This document shows, piece after piece, positions 1 through 7,363 of a stretch of DNA of 64,000 nt. The notes under the pieces were generated by a model, which made no database searches, was not told where the DNA came from, and was given only the letters and a program-made list of their open reading frames with translations. The DNA lies in assembly GCA_017510785.1 (NCBI GenBank), contig JAFWMH010000027.1:1-64000 (forward strand). Reading direction: 5' to 3'. Position numbers and translations under genes: made by a program. Each line of letters begins with the position of its first letter. The stretch's first letter is position 1. The stretch comes from Atopobiaceae bacterium (GTDB lineage Bacteria; Actinomycetota; Coriobacteriia; Coriobacteriales; Atopobiaceae).

Positions 1-266
1 CGGACAAGGAAGTCACCGTTGACGCCATCAACGCTGCTATGAAGGCTCAGGCCAACGAGTCCTTCGGCTACAACGAGGACGAGATCGTCTCCTCCGACAT
101 CGTCGGCATGAAGTTCGGCTCCCTCTTCGACGCCACCCAGACCATGGTTTCCAAGGTCTCCGACGACGAGTATCTGGTTCAGGTTGTTTCTTGGTACGAC
201 AACGAGAACTCCTACACCTCTCAGATGGTCCGCACCATCAAGTACTTCGAGAAGTTCGTCGCGTAG
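1..266 (+). CDS. gap: Glyceraldehyde-3-phosphate dehydrogenase, C-terminal part (5' truncated by window)
   Basis: The reading frame is open from base 3 and ends at the TAG at 264-266. The translation carries the typical C-terminal GAPDH stretch, including [15 protein letters not shown] and [20 protein letters not shown], where the WYDNE.SY signature closes the catalytic domain. The enzyme oxidises glyceraldehyde-3-phosphate to 1,3-bisphosphoglycerate in the cytoplasm. Only about 87 residues are present, so the NAD-binding domain lies outside the window. pgk and tpiA follow in glycolytic order, separated from gap by a strong terminator, so gap is probably mostly transcribed as its own unit. 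Confidence 0.95.
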   Translation, partial: DKEVTVDAINAAMKAQANESFGYNEDEIVSSDIVGMKFGSLFDATQTMVSKVSDDEYLVQVVSWYDNENSYTSQMVRTIKYFEKFVA

Positions 267-287
267 TCGAGGCTTCCTCAGGGAACT

Positions 288-328
288 GGGGCGCGGTAGC
301 AGCTTTCGGGCCGCGCCGCGCCCTTTTC
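288..328 (+). terminator. Intrinsic terminator after gap
   Basis: An 8-bp GC-rich stem pairs 289-296 (GGGCGCGG) with 316-323 (CCGCGCCC) and is followed by TTTT. A second small hairpin, TGCTACC/GGTAGCA, follows at about 331-346. Confidence 0.8.
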
Positions 329-426
329 TATGCTACCCAGCTCGGTAGCAAAAGAGTCGCTTGGTTCACTGTGGGCTAGGTGACAATAGCAAGGTTCGTT
401 ACGTTTCGAAGAAGGAGTTGATTCCC

Positions 427-1617
427 ATGGCCTTTACCAAGAAGACCGTGCGGGACATCGACGTCGACGGCAAGAAGGTCCTCATGCGCGTCGACTTCAA
501 TGTGCCTCTGAAGGATGGCGTCGTTACCGACAACACCCGCATCCGCGCGGCAATCCCCACCATTCAGTATCTTAAAGAGCACAACGCTGGCATCATCCTG
601 ATGAGCCACCTTGGTCGCCCCAAGGGCGACGGCCCGGAGCCCGCGCTCACCCTGAAGCCGGCTGCCGAGAAGCTCGCCGAGCTCACTGGTTACGACGTGA
701 AGTTTGTTGCCGATACGTATGGCGACGAGGCTGCCGAGGCCTGCGCTGCCGTCAAGCCTGGCGACATCCTCGTGCTCGAGAACGTCCGCTTCCTCAAGGC
801 CGAGAAGAAGAACGACCCCGAGGTTGCCAAGAAGTTCGCTTCCTATGCAGATATCTTCGTGCTCGACGCCTTTGGCACCGCGCACCGTGCGCAGGGTTCC
901 GTCGTGGGTGCCGCCGAGTACATCCCGGCAGTGGCTGGTTTCCTGCTTGAGAAGGAAGTCGATACCCTCACCGGCATTTTCGCCGACCCCGAGCGTCCGT
1001 TCGTGGCGGTCGTAGGCGGTTCGAAGGTCTCCTCCAAGATTGGCGTTCTCGAGAACCTCATCGAGTCGGCCAACACCCTCATCATCGGTGGCGGCATGGC
1101 CTATACGTTCTTCCTGGCCAAGGGCTACAGCGTGGGCAAGTCCCTGCAGGAGCCCGACTGGATTGAGCGCGCTGGCGAGATGCTCAAGAAGGCCGAGGAG
1201 AAGGGCTGCCAGATTCTGCTGCCCATCGACAACATCGTCGCCGATCACTTTGGCGAGGACGCTGAGGGCGTCGTCGTCGCTTCCGACGCCATTCCCGACG
1301 ACATGATGGGTATGGACATCGGCCCCGAAACCGAGAAGCTGTATTGCGACGCCGTCAAGGGCGCCAAGACGGTATTCTGGAATGGCCCGATGGGCGTTTT
1401 CGAGATCGAGCAGTTCGCGCATGGCACCCAGGCTGTTGCCGAGGCCATTGCCGACTCCGACTGCACGTCCATCATCGGCGGCGGCGACTCCGTCGCAGCT
1501 ATCAATAAGTTTGGCCTGGCTTCCAAGATGAGCTGGATTTCCACCGGTGGTGGCGCTTCCATGGAGCTCGTCGAGGGCAAGGCCCTTCCTGGAGTGGAGG
1601 CGCTTCTCGATGCGTAA
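427..1617 (+). CDS. pgk: Phosphoglycerate kinase
   Basis: This 396-residue protein has the usual family length. It transfers a phosphate from 1,3-bisphosphoglycerate to ADP, the first ATP-forming step of lower glycolysis. Family signatures visible are VLMRVDFNVPL near residue 20, SHLGRPKG near 60, the hinge with GGSKVSSKIGVLENL, and the C-terminal GGGDSVAA nucleotide loop. The ATG at 427 is chosen over the upstream in-frame codon at 361 because GAAGGAG lies about 9 bases before it. Its last codons overlap the start of tpiA, so the two are translationally coupled. Confidence 0.97.
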   Translation: MAFTKKTVRDIDVDGKKVLMRVDFNVPLKDGVVTDNTRIRAAIPTIQYLKEHNAGIILMSHLGRPKGDGPEPALTLKPAAEKLAELTGYDVKFVADTYGDEAAEACAAVKPGDILVLENVRFLKAEKKNDPEVAKKFASYADIFVLDAFGTAHRAQGSVVGAAEYIPAVAGFLLEKEVDTLTGIFADPERPFVAVVGGSKVSSKIGVLENLIESANTLIIGGGMAYTFFLAKGYSVGKSLQEPDWIERAGEMLKKAEEKGCQILLPIDNIVADHFGEDAEGVVVASDAIPDDMMGMDIGPETEKLYCDAVKGAKTVFWNGPMGVFEIEQFAHGTQAVAEAIADSDCTSIIGGGDSVAAINKFGLASKMSWISTGGGASMELVEGKALPGVEALLDA

Positions 1618-2377
1618 AAGGATGATCGCTGGTAACTGGAAGATGAACAAGACCTTCTCCGAGGCCGTCGAGCTCGCAACCGGGCTTGCAGCCGAGCTGA
1701 AGGACGGCACGGGTGACGTCGATGTCGTCGTTGCTCCGCCGGCGGTCGACCTCAAGGGCGTTGCTGAGGTCATCGAGCAGGAGAAGGCGGCATTCGCCCT
1801 TTCCGCACAGAACGTGTACTGGGAGGAGGCCGGCGCCTACACCGGCGAGACGGCTCCCAACATGCTCGAGGCCATTGGTGCCACGCACTGCATTATCGGT
1901 CACTCCGAGCGCCGCGACTACTTCGGCGAGACCGACGAGGACATTAACAAGAAGGCCAAGGCCCTCATGGCTCACGGCATCGTGCCCATCTCCTGCTGCG
2001 GCGAGTCCCTCGAGATTCGCGAGGCCGGCACGCACGTAGAGTTCGTCGTCGACCAAATCAAGAAGGATACCGCTGGTCTCGAGATCACCGATCCTTCCAA
2101 GTATGTCATCGCCTACGAGCCCATTTGGGCCATCGGCACCGGCAAGACCGCTACGGCTGACGACGCTCAGGAAGTCTGCGGCGCCATCCGTGCCACCCTC
2201 ATCGAGATCTTCGGCGAGGAGACGGCTGCTGGCATCCGCGTCCTTTACGGTGGCTCCGCTAACCCGAGCAACATCGCCGGCTTCCTGGAGAAGGAAGACG
2301 TCGACGGCGCGCTCGTCGGTGGCGCTTCCCTCAAGGCCGACGGCTTTGCCGACATGGTTCGCTCCGCTATGGCGTAG
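1610..2377 (+). CDS. tpiA: Triosephosphate isomerase
   Basis: This 255-residue TIM-barrel enzyme interconverts dihydroxyacetone phosphate and glyceraldehyde-3-phosphate. Key residues are visible: the N-terminal AGNWKMN with the catalytic Lys, the electrophile His in IIGHSERR, the catalytic Glu in AYEPIWAIGTGKTAT with its mobile loop, and the phosphate-binding LYGGSANPSN. The ATG at 1610 overlaps the pgk stop by 8 bases, and a GGAGTGGAGG ribosome site lies inside the end of pgk. An ORF start at 1547 would run through pgk and is rejected. A terminator follows closely. Confidence 0.97.
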   Translation: MRKRMIAGNWKMNKTFSEAVELATGLAAELKDGTGDVDVVVAPPAVDLKGVAEVIEQEKAAFALSAQNVYWEEAGAYTGETAPNMLEAIGATHCIIGHSERRDYFGETDEDINKKAKALMAHGIVPISCCGESLEIREAGTHVEFVVDQIKKDTAGLEITDPSKYVIAYEPIWAIGTGKTATADDAQEVCGAIRATLIEIFGEETAAGIRVLYGGSANPSNIAGFLEKEDVDGALVGGASLKADGFADMVRSAMA

Positions 2378-2408
2378 TGTTTATCCACTGAGGTTTATCC
2401 TCTTTGGG

Positions 2409-2436
2409 AAGGCCCGGGCTTCGGCTCGGGCCTTTT
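2409..2436 (+). terminator. Intrinsic terminator after tpiA
   Basis: AAGGCCCG pairs with CGGGCCTT around a TTCG-containing loop, extended by an inner GGC/GCT pairing, then TTTT. It ends the pgk-tpiA unit. Confidence 0.85.
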
Positions 2437-2635
2437 GCGTTGCGAGGCGCTGACCGTTGGGGCCAGGCTTCGGCCGTCGGACCCTTTCTTGTCGTCTCTG
2501 GGCGAAGATCGCTGGATTTGGGCTTCGACCGTTGAACCAGGGCTGTTGCTCGAACCTTTTCGTGTTGCGTCTCGTGTTGCCTCTGGGCGTCGTTCGCTGG
2601 ATTGGGCTTCGATGATGGCGTAAGGTTTGTCTTTT
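2437..2635. other. Intergenic, no gene recognised
   Basis: About 200 bases lie between the tpiA terminator and the next promoter. The sequence is GC-rich and loosely repetitive (recurring GCTTCG, GTTGC and CTGGAT words). I see no credible coding frame with a ribosome site. Confidence 0.5.
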
Positions 2636-2665
2636 TTGGCTCTTTGGCTCTGCCTGCCGTATACT
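2636..2665 (+). promoter_or_regulatory. Candidate sigma-70-type promoter for the PrsW-like gene
   Basis: TTGGCT at 2636-2641, an 18-base spacer, and TATACT at 2660-2665. The -10 box matches the consensus at 5 of 6 positions and lies about 38 bases before the ATG at 2704. Confidence 0.55.
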
Positions 2666-2703
2666 GGTTTTCGTAATCTTCTCGGGTTGAAGGAGGCCTT
2701 CGA

Positions 2704-3492
2704 ATGCAAATCGTTAGCGTCATTGTCTCTTTGTCGGTATCTATTGTGCTTGTCCTTTGGATTGTAAAACTGAAGAAGGACAAGCCATTTCCAAAAGGAA
2801 GCGTTACAAAGATGCTTGCTTTTGGTGCATTGAGTGCGATTGTGGTTGGTATTATTACGATAGTTGTAGCCCTTGGAGCCGCGGTTTGGAGTATCGGACC
2901 CGACACCGCAATGCATATTCTTTCCTTGCCCGATGCCGAAAGGCCGGCCGCTCTTCAGGAGGTCGTTGGCAAACTGAACATAAATGCAAGTGCACCTTCG
3001 GTTTTGCGTGTCTTTTTAAAGACGTTCTTTACTATTGGACTCGTCGAGGAACTGGCGAAGTACTTCTTCGCATGGATTTCTTTACGAAAGAAGGACGTTG
3101 CGAAGAACTGGCTTGACGTCGTATTGGTGTGTGCCCTCGTTGGACTTGGCTTCCAAATGATGGAGGACTTTACCTATGCGTCGGGTAACATGATTTCGGC
3201 AATCTTCCGTGCGGTTACACCTTTCCACTTTGTGTTTGGCGCATGCATGGGATACTTCCTCGGCAAAGCAAAGGTTGAGTCGAAGCCGGCGTACGTGGCG
3301 GCTGCAATCTTGGTTCCCACGTTGGCGCATTCGCTCTTCGATACTGGCGTTAATCTTGCATCCTATAAGGAGTATGAGGTTTTAGCACTCCTGCTTGTTC
3401 TTGCAATGGCACTTGTGCTGCTCGCGGCCTTCGTCGTTGAGCTTGTACTTATAAACAAGTGGCACAAGGCGGGAACACCTAAGCTGCCTTAG
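2704..3492 (+). CDS. PrsW-like intramembrane metalloprotease
   Basis: This 262-residue polytopic membrane protein resembles the PrsW/CAAX-protease superfamily, which cleaves membrane substrates such as anti-sigma factors. The expected metal and catalytic residues are in order: the paired Glu in VEELAKY (115-116), Glu in GFQMMEDFTY (154), His in PFHFVFGA (175) and His in LAHSLFD (209). Hydrophobic segments surround each motif, and both ends are strongly hydrophobic. AGGAGG at 2691-2696 fixes the start. No anti-sigma factor gene lies next to it, so the substrate is unknown. The family call is reasonably firm; the physiological role is not. Confidence 0.8.
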   Translation: MQIVSVIVSLSVSIVLVLWIVKLKKDKPFPKGSVTKMLAFGALSAIVVGIITIVVALGAAVWSIGPDTAMHILSLPDAERPAALQEVVGKLNINASAPSVLRVFLKTFFTIGLVEELAKYFFAWISLRKKDVAKNWLDVVLVCALVGLGFQMMEDFTYASGNMISAIFRAVTPFHFVFGACMGYFLGKAKVESKPAYVAAAILVPTLAHSLFDTGVNLASYKEYEVLALLLVLAMALVLLAAFVVELVLINKWHKAGTPKLP

Positions 3493-3556
3493 TGTGCGAT
3501 TGGGGTTGGTATTGCTGGTCGTCCTCGCTGGTTATCCTTAGCCGGTCCTACAAGAT

Positions 3557-3844
3557 GGGTGCCAAATGTTCCATTTGCAGTCCCGCGTCCTTGTCTAAAC
3601 GGCGCAAACGGCACCCAATGCTGGGAATGGGTGCCAAAAGGGACATTTGGCAAACAAAAGCGTGGGCAAAGTGGGCCAAACGGCACCCATTACCAACGTT
3701 GGGTGCCAAAAGGGCCATTTGGCGGACAAAAGCGTGGGCAAAGTGGCGCAAACGGCACCCATTACCAACGTTGGGTGCCAAAAGGGACAATTGCGGCACT
3801 ACGCACGGGTCAATTTGGCACAAATGACACCCATTATTGTGATG
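3557..3844 (+). repeat. Four tandem 72-bp hairpin units (GGGTGCC...GGCACCC family)
   Basis: Units begin at 3557, 3629, 3701 and 3773, exactly 72 bases apart. Each opens with GGGTGCC or a close form and carries the matching GGCACCC about 55 bases on (ACACCC in the last). The interior is conserved (GGGACATTTGG, ACAAAAGCGTGGGCAAAG). Units 2 and 3 are almost identical, while 1 and 4 are diverged. Related copies occur at 4375, 19703 (minus) and, with a different closing stem, in the array at 28245-28500. The open frames here (for example 3559-3951) are repeat artefacts. Confidence 0.85.
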
Positions 3845-3991
3845 GGGTTGAGGCGAGTGGCGTTTCGACCACACGGCAGGGAAAACCGCGGCAAAAAGCT
3901 GGGTGCGATACGCTATACTACGTCGAGCTAACATGTGGTTTTGTAACCTGAATGACTCCGGTAGGCTAGAGACAAACACGAAGGAGGAGCA

Positions 3992-4174
3992 ATGCATCCT
4001 GTTTTGAAGTATCTGCTCACATTTGTTGGCCTGTTTGCGGCGGTGGTGCTCGGTACCCTCATGCTGGCAGTCACACAACAGCGTCCGTTCGTGCTCGACT
4101 TGGCGTTTGCGATTGGCGTCTCGGCCGCGGGTACCGTGATGTCGTTCGTGCACGACGCGACATCCGAACGATAA
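3992..4174 (+). CDS. Small two-helix membrane protein (paralogue of 4851-5042)
   Basis: This 60-residue protein has two hydrophobic helices separated by a short polar loop containing QQRPFV. A strong ribosome site, AAGGAGG at 3981-3987, precedes the ATG. The product of the convergent gene at 4851-5042 aligns with it over its whole length: both share MHP at or near the start, RPFV in the loop, A..GVS in helix 2 and an Asp near the end. Finding two diverged copies argues that both are real genes. I do not recognise the family and assign no function. Confidence 0.7.
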   Translation: MHPVLKYLLTFVGLFAAVVLGTLMLAVTQQRPFVLDLAFAIGVSAAGTVMSFVHDATSER

Positions 4175-4180
4175 ACGTGA

Positions 4181-4350
4181 AAAACCACGTCGTACAACGC
4201 TGATAAGGACTTTCATTGCAAAGCCGTGAGACTGCGGCCTCATGCAGCGAAGCGTGAGAACACCACGTCGCATAACGCGTGGGGAAGGTTTTCCTGGCTA
4301 AGCCTGTAAGGCCACGCCCCCATGAAAGGAAGCGCGAGAGCATCACGACG
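4181..4350 (+). repeat. Two tandem copies of a dispersed ~80-bp repeat (GCAAAGCCTGTGAGGC family)
   Basis: Two diverged units lie head to tail, beginning near 4181 and 4257 right after the small gene stop. Each reads roughly GTGA(A/G)AAC.ACGTCG.A.AACGC, then a GGACTTTC-like word, GCAAAGCC-GTGAG, and CTCATG.AGCGAAGCG. Further copies are at 4598-4675 and 37534-37620. Confidence 0.7.
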
Positions 4351-4374
4351 CCTCGCTTGGCCTTGTCTGTCGGG

Positions 4375-4420
4375 CGGCACAAACTGCACCCAATGCCGAC
4401 GTTGGGTGCCAAACGCGCCG
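4375..4420 (+). repeat. Partial copy of the GGGTGCC/GGCACCC hairpin repeat
   Basis: The segment GCGGCACAAACTGCACCC, then AATGCCGACGTTGGGTGCCA, matches the junction between units of the 3557-3844 array. It seems to be a decayed leftover of one unit boundary. Confidence 0.65.
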
Positions 4421-4460
4421 CTTTGCCCCCGAAGGAGCCTTGCGGTGGATTTCAGGTGTA

Positions 4461-4582
4461 TTAAGTGCGAAAAAGTTTGATTTGGATACTGATGAAGTGC
4501 TCTTGTCTGCGATAAAACCGCAGGTCAGAGCATCGTACGAACCCTGATATCTACTATTACATTAACATTTTTTCGCACTTAA
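4461..4582. other. AT-rich 122-bp element with perfect 14-bp terminal inverted repeat and nested stems
   Basis: TTAAGTGCGAAAAA at 4461-4474 is the exact reverse complement of 4569-4582. Inside, TGCTCT/AGAGCA and CTGCG/CGCAG pair around the centre (ATAAAAC loop). The nested arrangement would give a long stem-loop. It could be a small structured RNA or a MITE-like element. No coding frame is present and base composition is lower in GC than the neighbourhood. Confidence 0.55.
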
Positions 4583-4597
4583 CGATTATTCTTACAT

Positions 4598-4680
4598 GTG
4601 AAAATACCGCATCGCACAACTCAGGGGAGAATTTTCGTGGCAAAGCCTGTGAGGCCGCGGCCTCAGGAAGCAAAGTGCCA
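4598..4680 (+). repeat. Copy of the GCAAAGCCTGTGAGGC dispersed repeat
   Basis: It matches the 4181-4350 units and the copy at 37534. It contains a perfect 16-bp palindrome, TGAGGCCGCGGCCTCA, at 4650-4665. Confidence 0.7.
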
Positions 4681-4717
4681 TTTATTGGCGCATGGACCAT
4701 CGCTGCGAGGCGACTTC

Positions 4718-4850
4718 GGCGAAGCGCCCGCGCCCGATTGGCGAAGCGCCCACGCCCGATTGGCGAAGCGCCCGCGTCCGAATGGGGAAGTGCTGTTCCA
4801 CGTCCGATTGGCGAAGCGCCCACGTCCGACTGGGGAAGTGCTGTTAACGC
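4718..4850 (+). repeat. 22-bp tandem repeat, about six units
   Basis: Units start at 4718, 4740, 4762, 4784, 4810 and 4832, based on GGCGAAGCGCCCGCGCCCGA plus two bases. Unit 4 is 26 bp, and units 4 and 6 carry the variant GGGGAAGTGCTGTT. The array ends just at the 3' end of the minus-strand gene 4851-5042. Confidence 0.85.
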
Positions 4851-5042
4851 TCACCTGGAGAGGTAGTTGCGAGCCACGTCTACGGCAAAGCTCACGCCTG
4901 CCGCTAATGCGAGTGTGCGCCATTCAATTACAAATGGTCTGCGTTCAATGAAGAGGGCGGTCGAAAACTCTAAGATAAGAACAGCCGCAGTGAAGACTGC
5001 GGCAAATGCGAGGGACCTTACCAAGGGATGCATGTTTCGCAT
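4851..5042 (-). CDS. Small two-helix membrane protein (paralogue of 3992-4174)
   Basis: This 63-residue protein aligns with the 60-residue product at 3992-4174 from its internal MHP (residue 4) to the C-terminus, sharing RPFV, the second-helix GVS and an Asp before the basic tail. The start at 5042 has AAAGGA about 5 bases upstream on the minus strand; the internal ATG (residue 4, at 5033) is an alternative. The two paralogues are convergent and enclose about 680 bases of repeats. No function is assigned. Confidence 0.65.
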   Translation of the reverse strand: MRNMHPLVRSLAFAAVFTAAVLILEFSTALFIERRPFVIEWRTLALAAGVSFAVDVARNYLSR

Positions 5043-5211
5043 GGTGTTCCTTTCCGTAGGTGTTGCCGCTACATAATACGCGATTGTCGCAAGCCGTGCG
5101 ACGTCGTTCTTGCGATTCGTACTTACCGCTTAGCGACATGCTTGATTGAGCTGTGGTACTTCGCTTGACGTATGGTACAACTATGGAAACGACGCGCAAA
5201 TAGGAGGAAGC

Positions 5212-7152
5212 ATGGCGAAACACTTTAGAGAAGAGCCTGATTTTGGCGATGATGTTGCCGACGCTACCGTCGCTACCATAGTTACAGGACCCGAGGAGTC
5301 TGACGCTCCGGATTCGTCAGAGACCGCGGAATGCGGGGTGGCATCTGCCAAGTCGCCATCACTCGCCGCCCCCGCCGACGCCCCGATCGCGTTCGGGACC
5401 ACGGGACCCAAGGCTCCCGCCGACGCCCCCATGGCGTCCGGGTCCACAGAGCCCAAGGTTCCCGCCGCCCCCGCCGACGACCCGATCGCGTTCGGGACCA
5501 CGGGACCCAAGGCTCCCGCCGACGCTCCCGTTGACGTTCCGGCTGGATCGGTGGCGCCGAAGCCCGACGTCCCCGCCGACGAAGCGATGGCCGCCGCGGC
5601 GGCGAAGATGCGAGCACTCGAAGCTGCGGAGGACGCAATCGAGGCTGCGTTCTTAACGGGCAGGGCCGATCGCGCTTCCATAACAAAAACGGCGCAGGAC
5701 AGTGCGCAGGAGGCGGTGCGACTCGTTGGCGACGCCATGGAGGCCGACGAGCGTGCCGACGAGGCACTTCGCCTTGCCGTCATCGCGGAAAGCTTGGGCA
5801 ACCGCGCGAAGCGGAAGCGCGCGCGGAAGCGCGTTCGCGACGCGAAGCGTGAGGCCAAACAGGCGCATAGGGCGGCAACAAGGTCTGCCAGAGGTGCCTA
5901 CGAGGCAATCAAGTTCAGCCAGCCTGGAAAGCTCGGACTCATGCGTGCGGTGCAAGTCGTGTACGCAATCAACATCGTGCTGATCTTGTTGGCGCTCATC
6001 ATGACGTCGCGCGACACCATAACGTACGACTCCGTAACCATCATGTCGTGGGTAACCATCATCCTCGAGGGAGTGGGGTTCTGGTTCTTCGTCAATGCAT
6101 TTAAGGTGACCAAACCCTATGTTATCGTGGTCTCTCTCTTCCAAATAGCGGTCCAGTTCATCATGAGCTTGGCGAACGGCAGTTTCTCGCCCTTTGAAGC
6201 GTCGACCGATACCGTGTATCACGTGCTTCTCATCCTCTACTTCTTGTTCTCAAAGCGAGTGGATGCTGTGTTGGTAAACGACTTTGCGTCGTTCAAGCCC
6301 AAGGAGCAGCAGGAGTTCAAAATAGAGCGCGGAGGCTGGGCTTTTGTCCGCAATCTCATAATATACTTCGTGGTGTTCTCCGTTCTCGGCCACTGGATGG
6401 AAGCAGCCATGTGCCAGCTCATTCGCCTTGGGCTGGTTAAAGGGGAGTACGACCCTTCGAACACGATGCTGTGGCGCGACTGGCTGTATCCGTATCCCAT
6501 GGAGGGTGCTGCGGTTGTTATCATCGCGCTCGTCTTGTACCCGCTTTGGCAGCAGTTGCTCAAGAAGTGCGAGAAGCCGCTGCACGCATACGTCATAAGT
6601 TTCGTTGCCAACGCGCTTACCTGCAGCCTCATCGAGTTCTCGATGGGCCTCATCGTAAACGCCAACCACCAGCTGTGGGACTATCGCGACATGACCTTCA
6701 ACATAATGGGCCAGGTGTGCCTGCAAAACACGCTGGCATTTGGCGTCGCCGCGTCCATCATCGCGTGGGTGGTGTATCCCGCAATGGAGCGCGCGATTGC
6801 CCGTGTGCCGTTCGACACGATGAACATCGTGTTTGTAATAGTTGCCGTTATAGGCGGCATCCTGTGGTCGCTCTACATCATCGACCCGCCGGAAAATCAC
6901 AATTATCTGGAAACGCAAATCATGGGCGACGACCAATTGAATCCCGAGCCTATCCTCACGCTGGACGAACGCGACGGGATTAAGCTCACGCTTGGGGCTC
7001 TGGAAGAGGGCGAAACCGAGCTGTCGAGGCAAATCAACGGCACAAAAAACATATCCGACGAGAAGCGAGACGAGCTCAACGGGAAGCTCGACGAGTTGGA
7101 GTCGGACCTAGCGGCCATCAAGGAGACGTTTGCCCTCGACGAGGCGGCATAA
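5212..7152 (+). CDS. CmpB-type putative ABC transporter permease with disordered N-terminus
   Basis: This 646-residue protein has four parts. Residues 1 to about 150 are low-complexity and Ala/Pro/Asp-rich, with imperfect repeats of PADAPIAFGTTGPKAP. An Arg/Lys/Ala-rich helical segment follows (about 150-230), then about four membrane helices. The last part is a membrane domain with SVLGHWMEAAMCQLI and SLIEFSMGLIVNANHQLWDY, resembling the putative type IV ABC-transporter family (ABC_trans_CmpB). The C-terminal tail is acidic and probably coiled coil. ATG 5212 follows TAGGAGGAAG directly. No ATPase gene is adjacent, so a transport role rests only on the family name. The gene 3' end is echoed in the downstream repeats. 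Confidence 0.7.
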   Translation: MAKHFREEPDFGDDVADATVATIVTGPEESDAPDSSETAECGVASAKSPSLAAPADAPIAFGTTGPKAPADAPMASGSTEPKVPAAPADDPIAFGTTGPKAPADAPVDVPAGSVAPKPDVPADEAMAAAAAKMRALEAAEDAIEAAFLTGRADRASITKTAQDSAQEAVRLVGDAMEADERADEALRLAVIAESLGNRAKRKRARKRVRDAKREAKQAHRAATRSARGAYEAIKFSQPGKLGLMRAVQVVYAINIVLILLALIMTSRDTITYDSVTIMSWVTIILEGVGFWFFVNAFKVTKPYVIVVSLFQIAVQFIMSLANGSFSPFEASTDTVYHVLLILYFLFSKRVDAVLVNDFASFKPKEQQEFKIERGGWAFVRNLIIYFVVFSVLGHWMEAAMCQLIRLGLVKGEYDPSNTMLWRDWLYPYPMEGAAVVIIALVLYPLWQQLLKKCEKPLHAYVISFVANALTCSLIEFSMGLIVNANHQLWDYRDMTFNIMGQVCLQNTLAFGVAASIIAWVVYPAMERAIARVPFDTMNIVFVIVAVIGGILWSLYIIDPPENHNYLETQIMGDDQLNPEPILTLDERDGIKLTLGALEEGETELSRQINGTKNISDEKRDELNGKLDELESDLAAIKETFALDEAA

Positions 7153-7300
7153 GACAAACCCCGGAGTTTGCCTCAAAAGAACCCGTTGACCTTGGACGAT
7201 GCGGAGTAACAAAGCGGCATAACGCAGGCTCGTGGAGTTTGCCTCGCAAGAACCCGTTGGCCCTCGACGAGGCGGCATGAGACAAACCCAGGGGTTTGTC
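7132..7300 (+). repeat. Three tandem echoes of the upstream gene's 3' end, ending in a hairpin
   Basis: The words GCCCTCGACGAGGCGGCATA, CGGAGTTTGCCTC and AAGAACCCGTTG recur from 7132, 7188 and 7259. The first unit spans the last codons and stop of the 5212-7152 gene. The third ends in GACAAACCC-AG-GGGTTTGTC (7281-7300), a perfect 9-bp inverted repeat without a T-run. Confidence 0.75.
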
Positions 7301-7363
7301 TGCGCGAGCCCGATGGTTTCGGCTACAATGAATGAGTAATACCTGAAACCAAGGGAGAGGCGT

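Noticed and set aside
376..1773. 465-codon minus-strand frame over pgk
   Set aside because: Antisense to phosphoglycerate kinase; long frames are common opposite GC-biased genes.
2590..2630. Echo of the tpiA 3' end (GATGGCGTAAG)
   Set aside because: Only about 10 bases match and the distance is over 200 bases; too weak to include with the other 3'-end echoes.
3557..3844. CRISPR array
   Set aside because: The period is regular, but conservation spans the entire unit with no unique spacers, and no cas genes are present. The same holds for 28245-28500 and 54321-54410.
3548..4273. Overlapping frames in the hairpin array (both strands)
   Set aside because: Their repeats are only translated 72-bp units (72 is a multiple of 3, so frames stay open). 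No ribosome site and no known domain.
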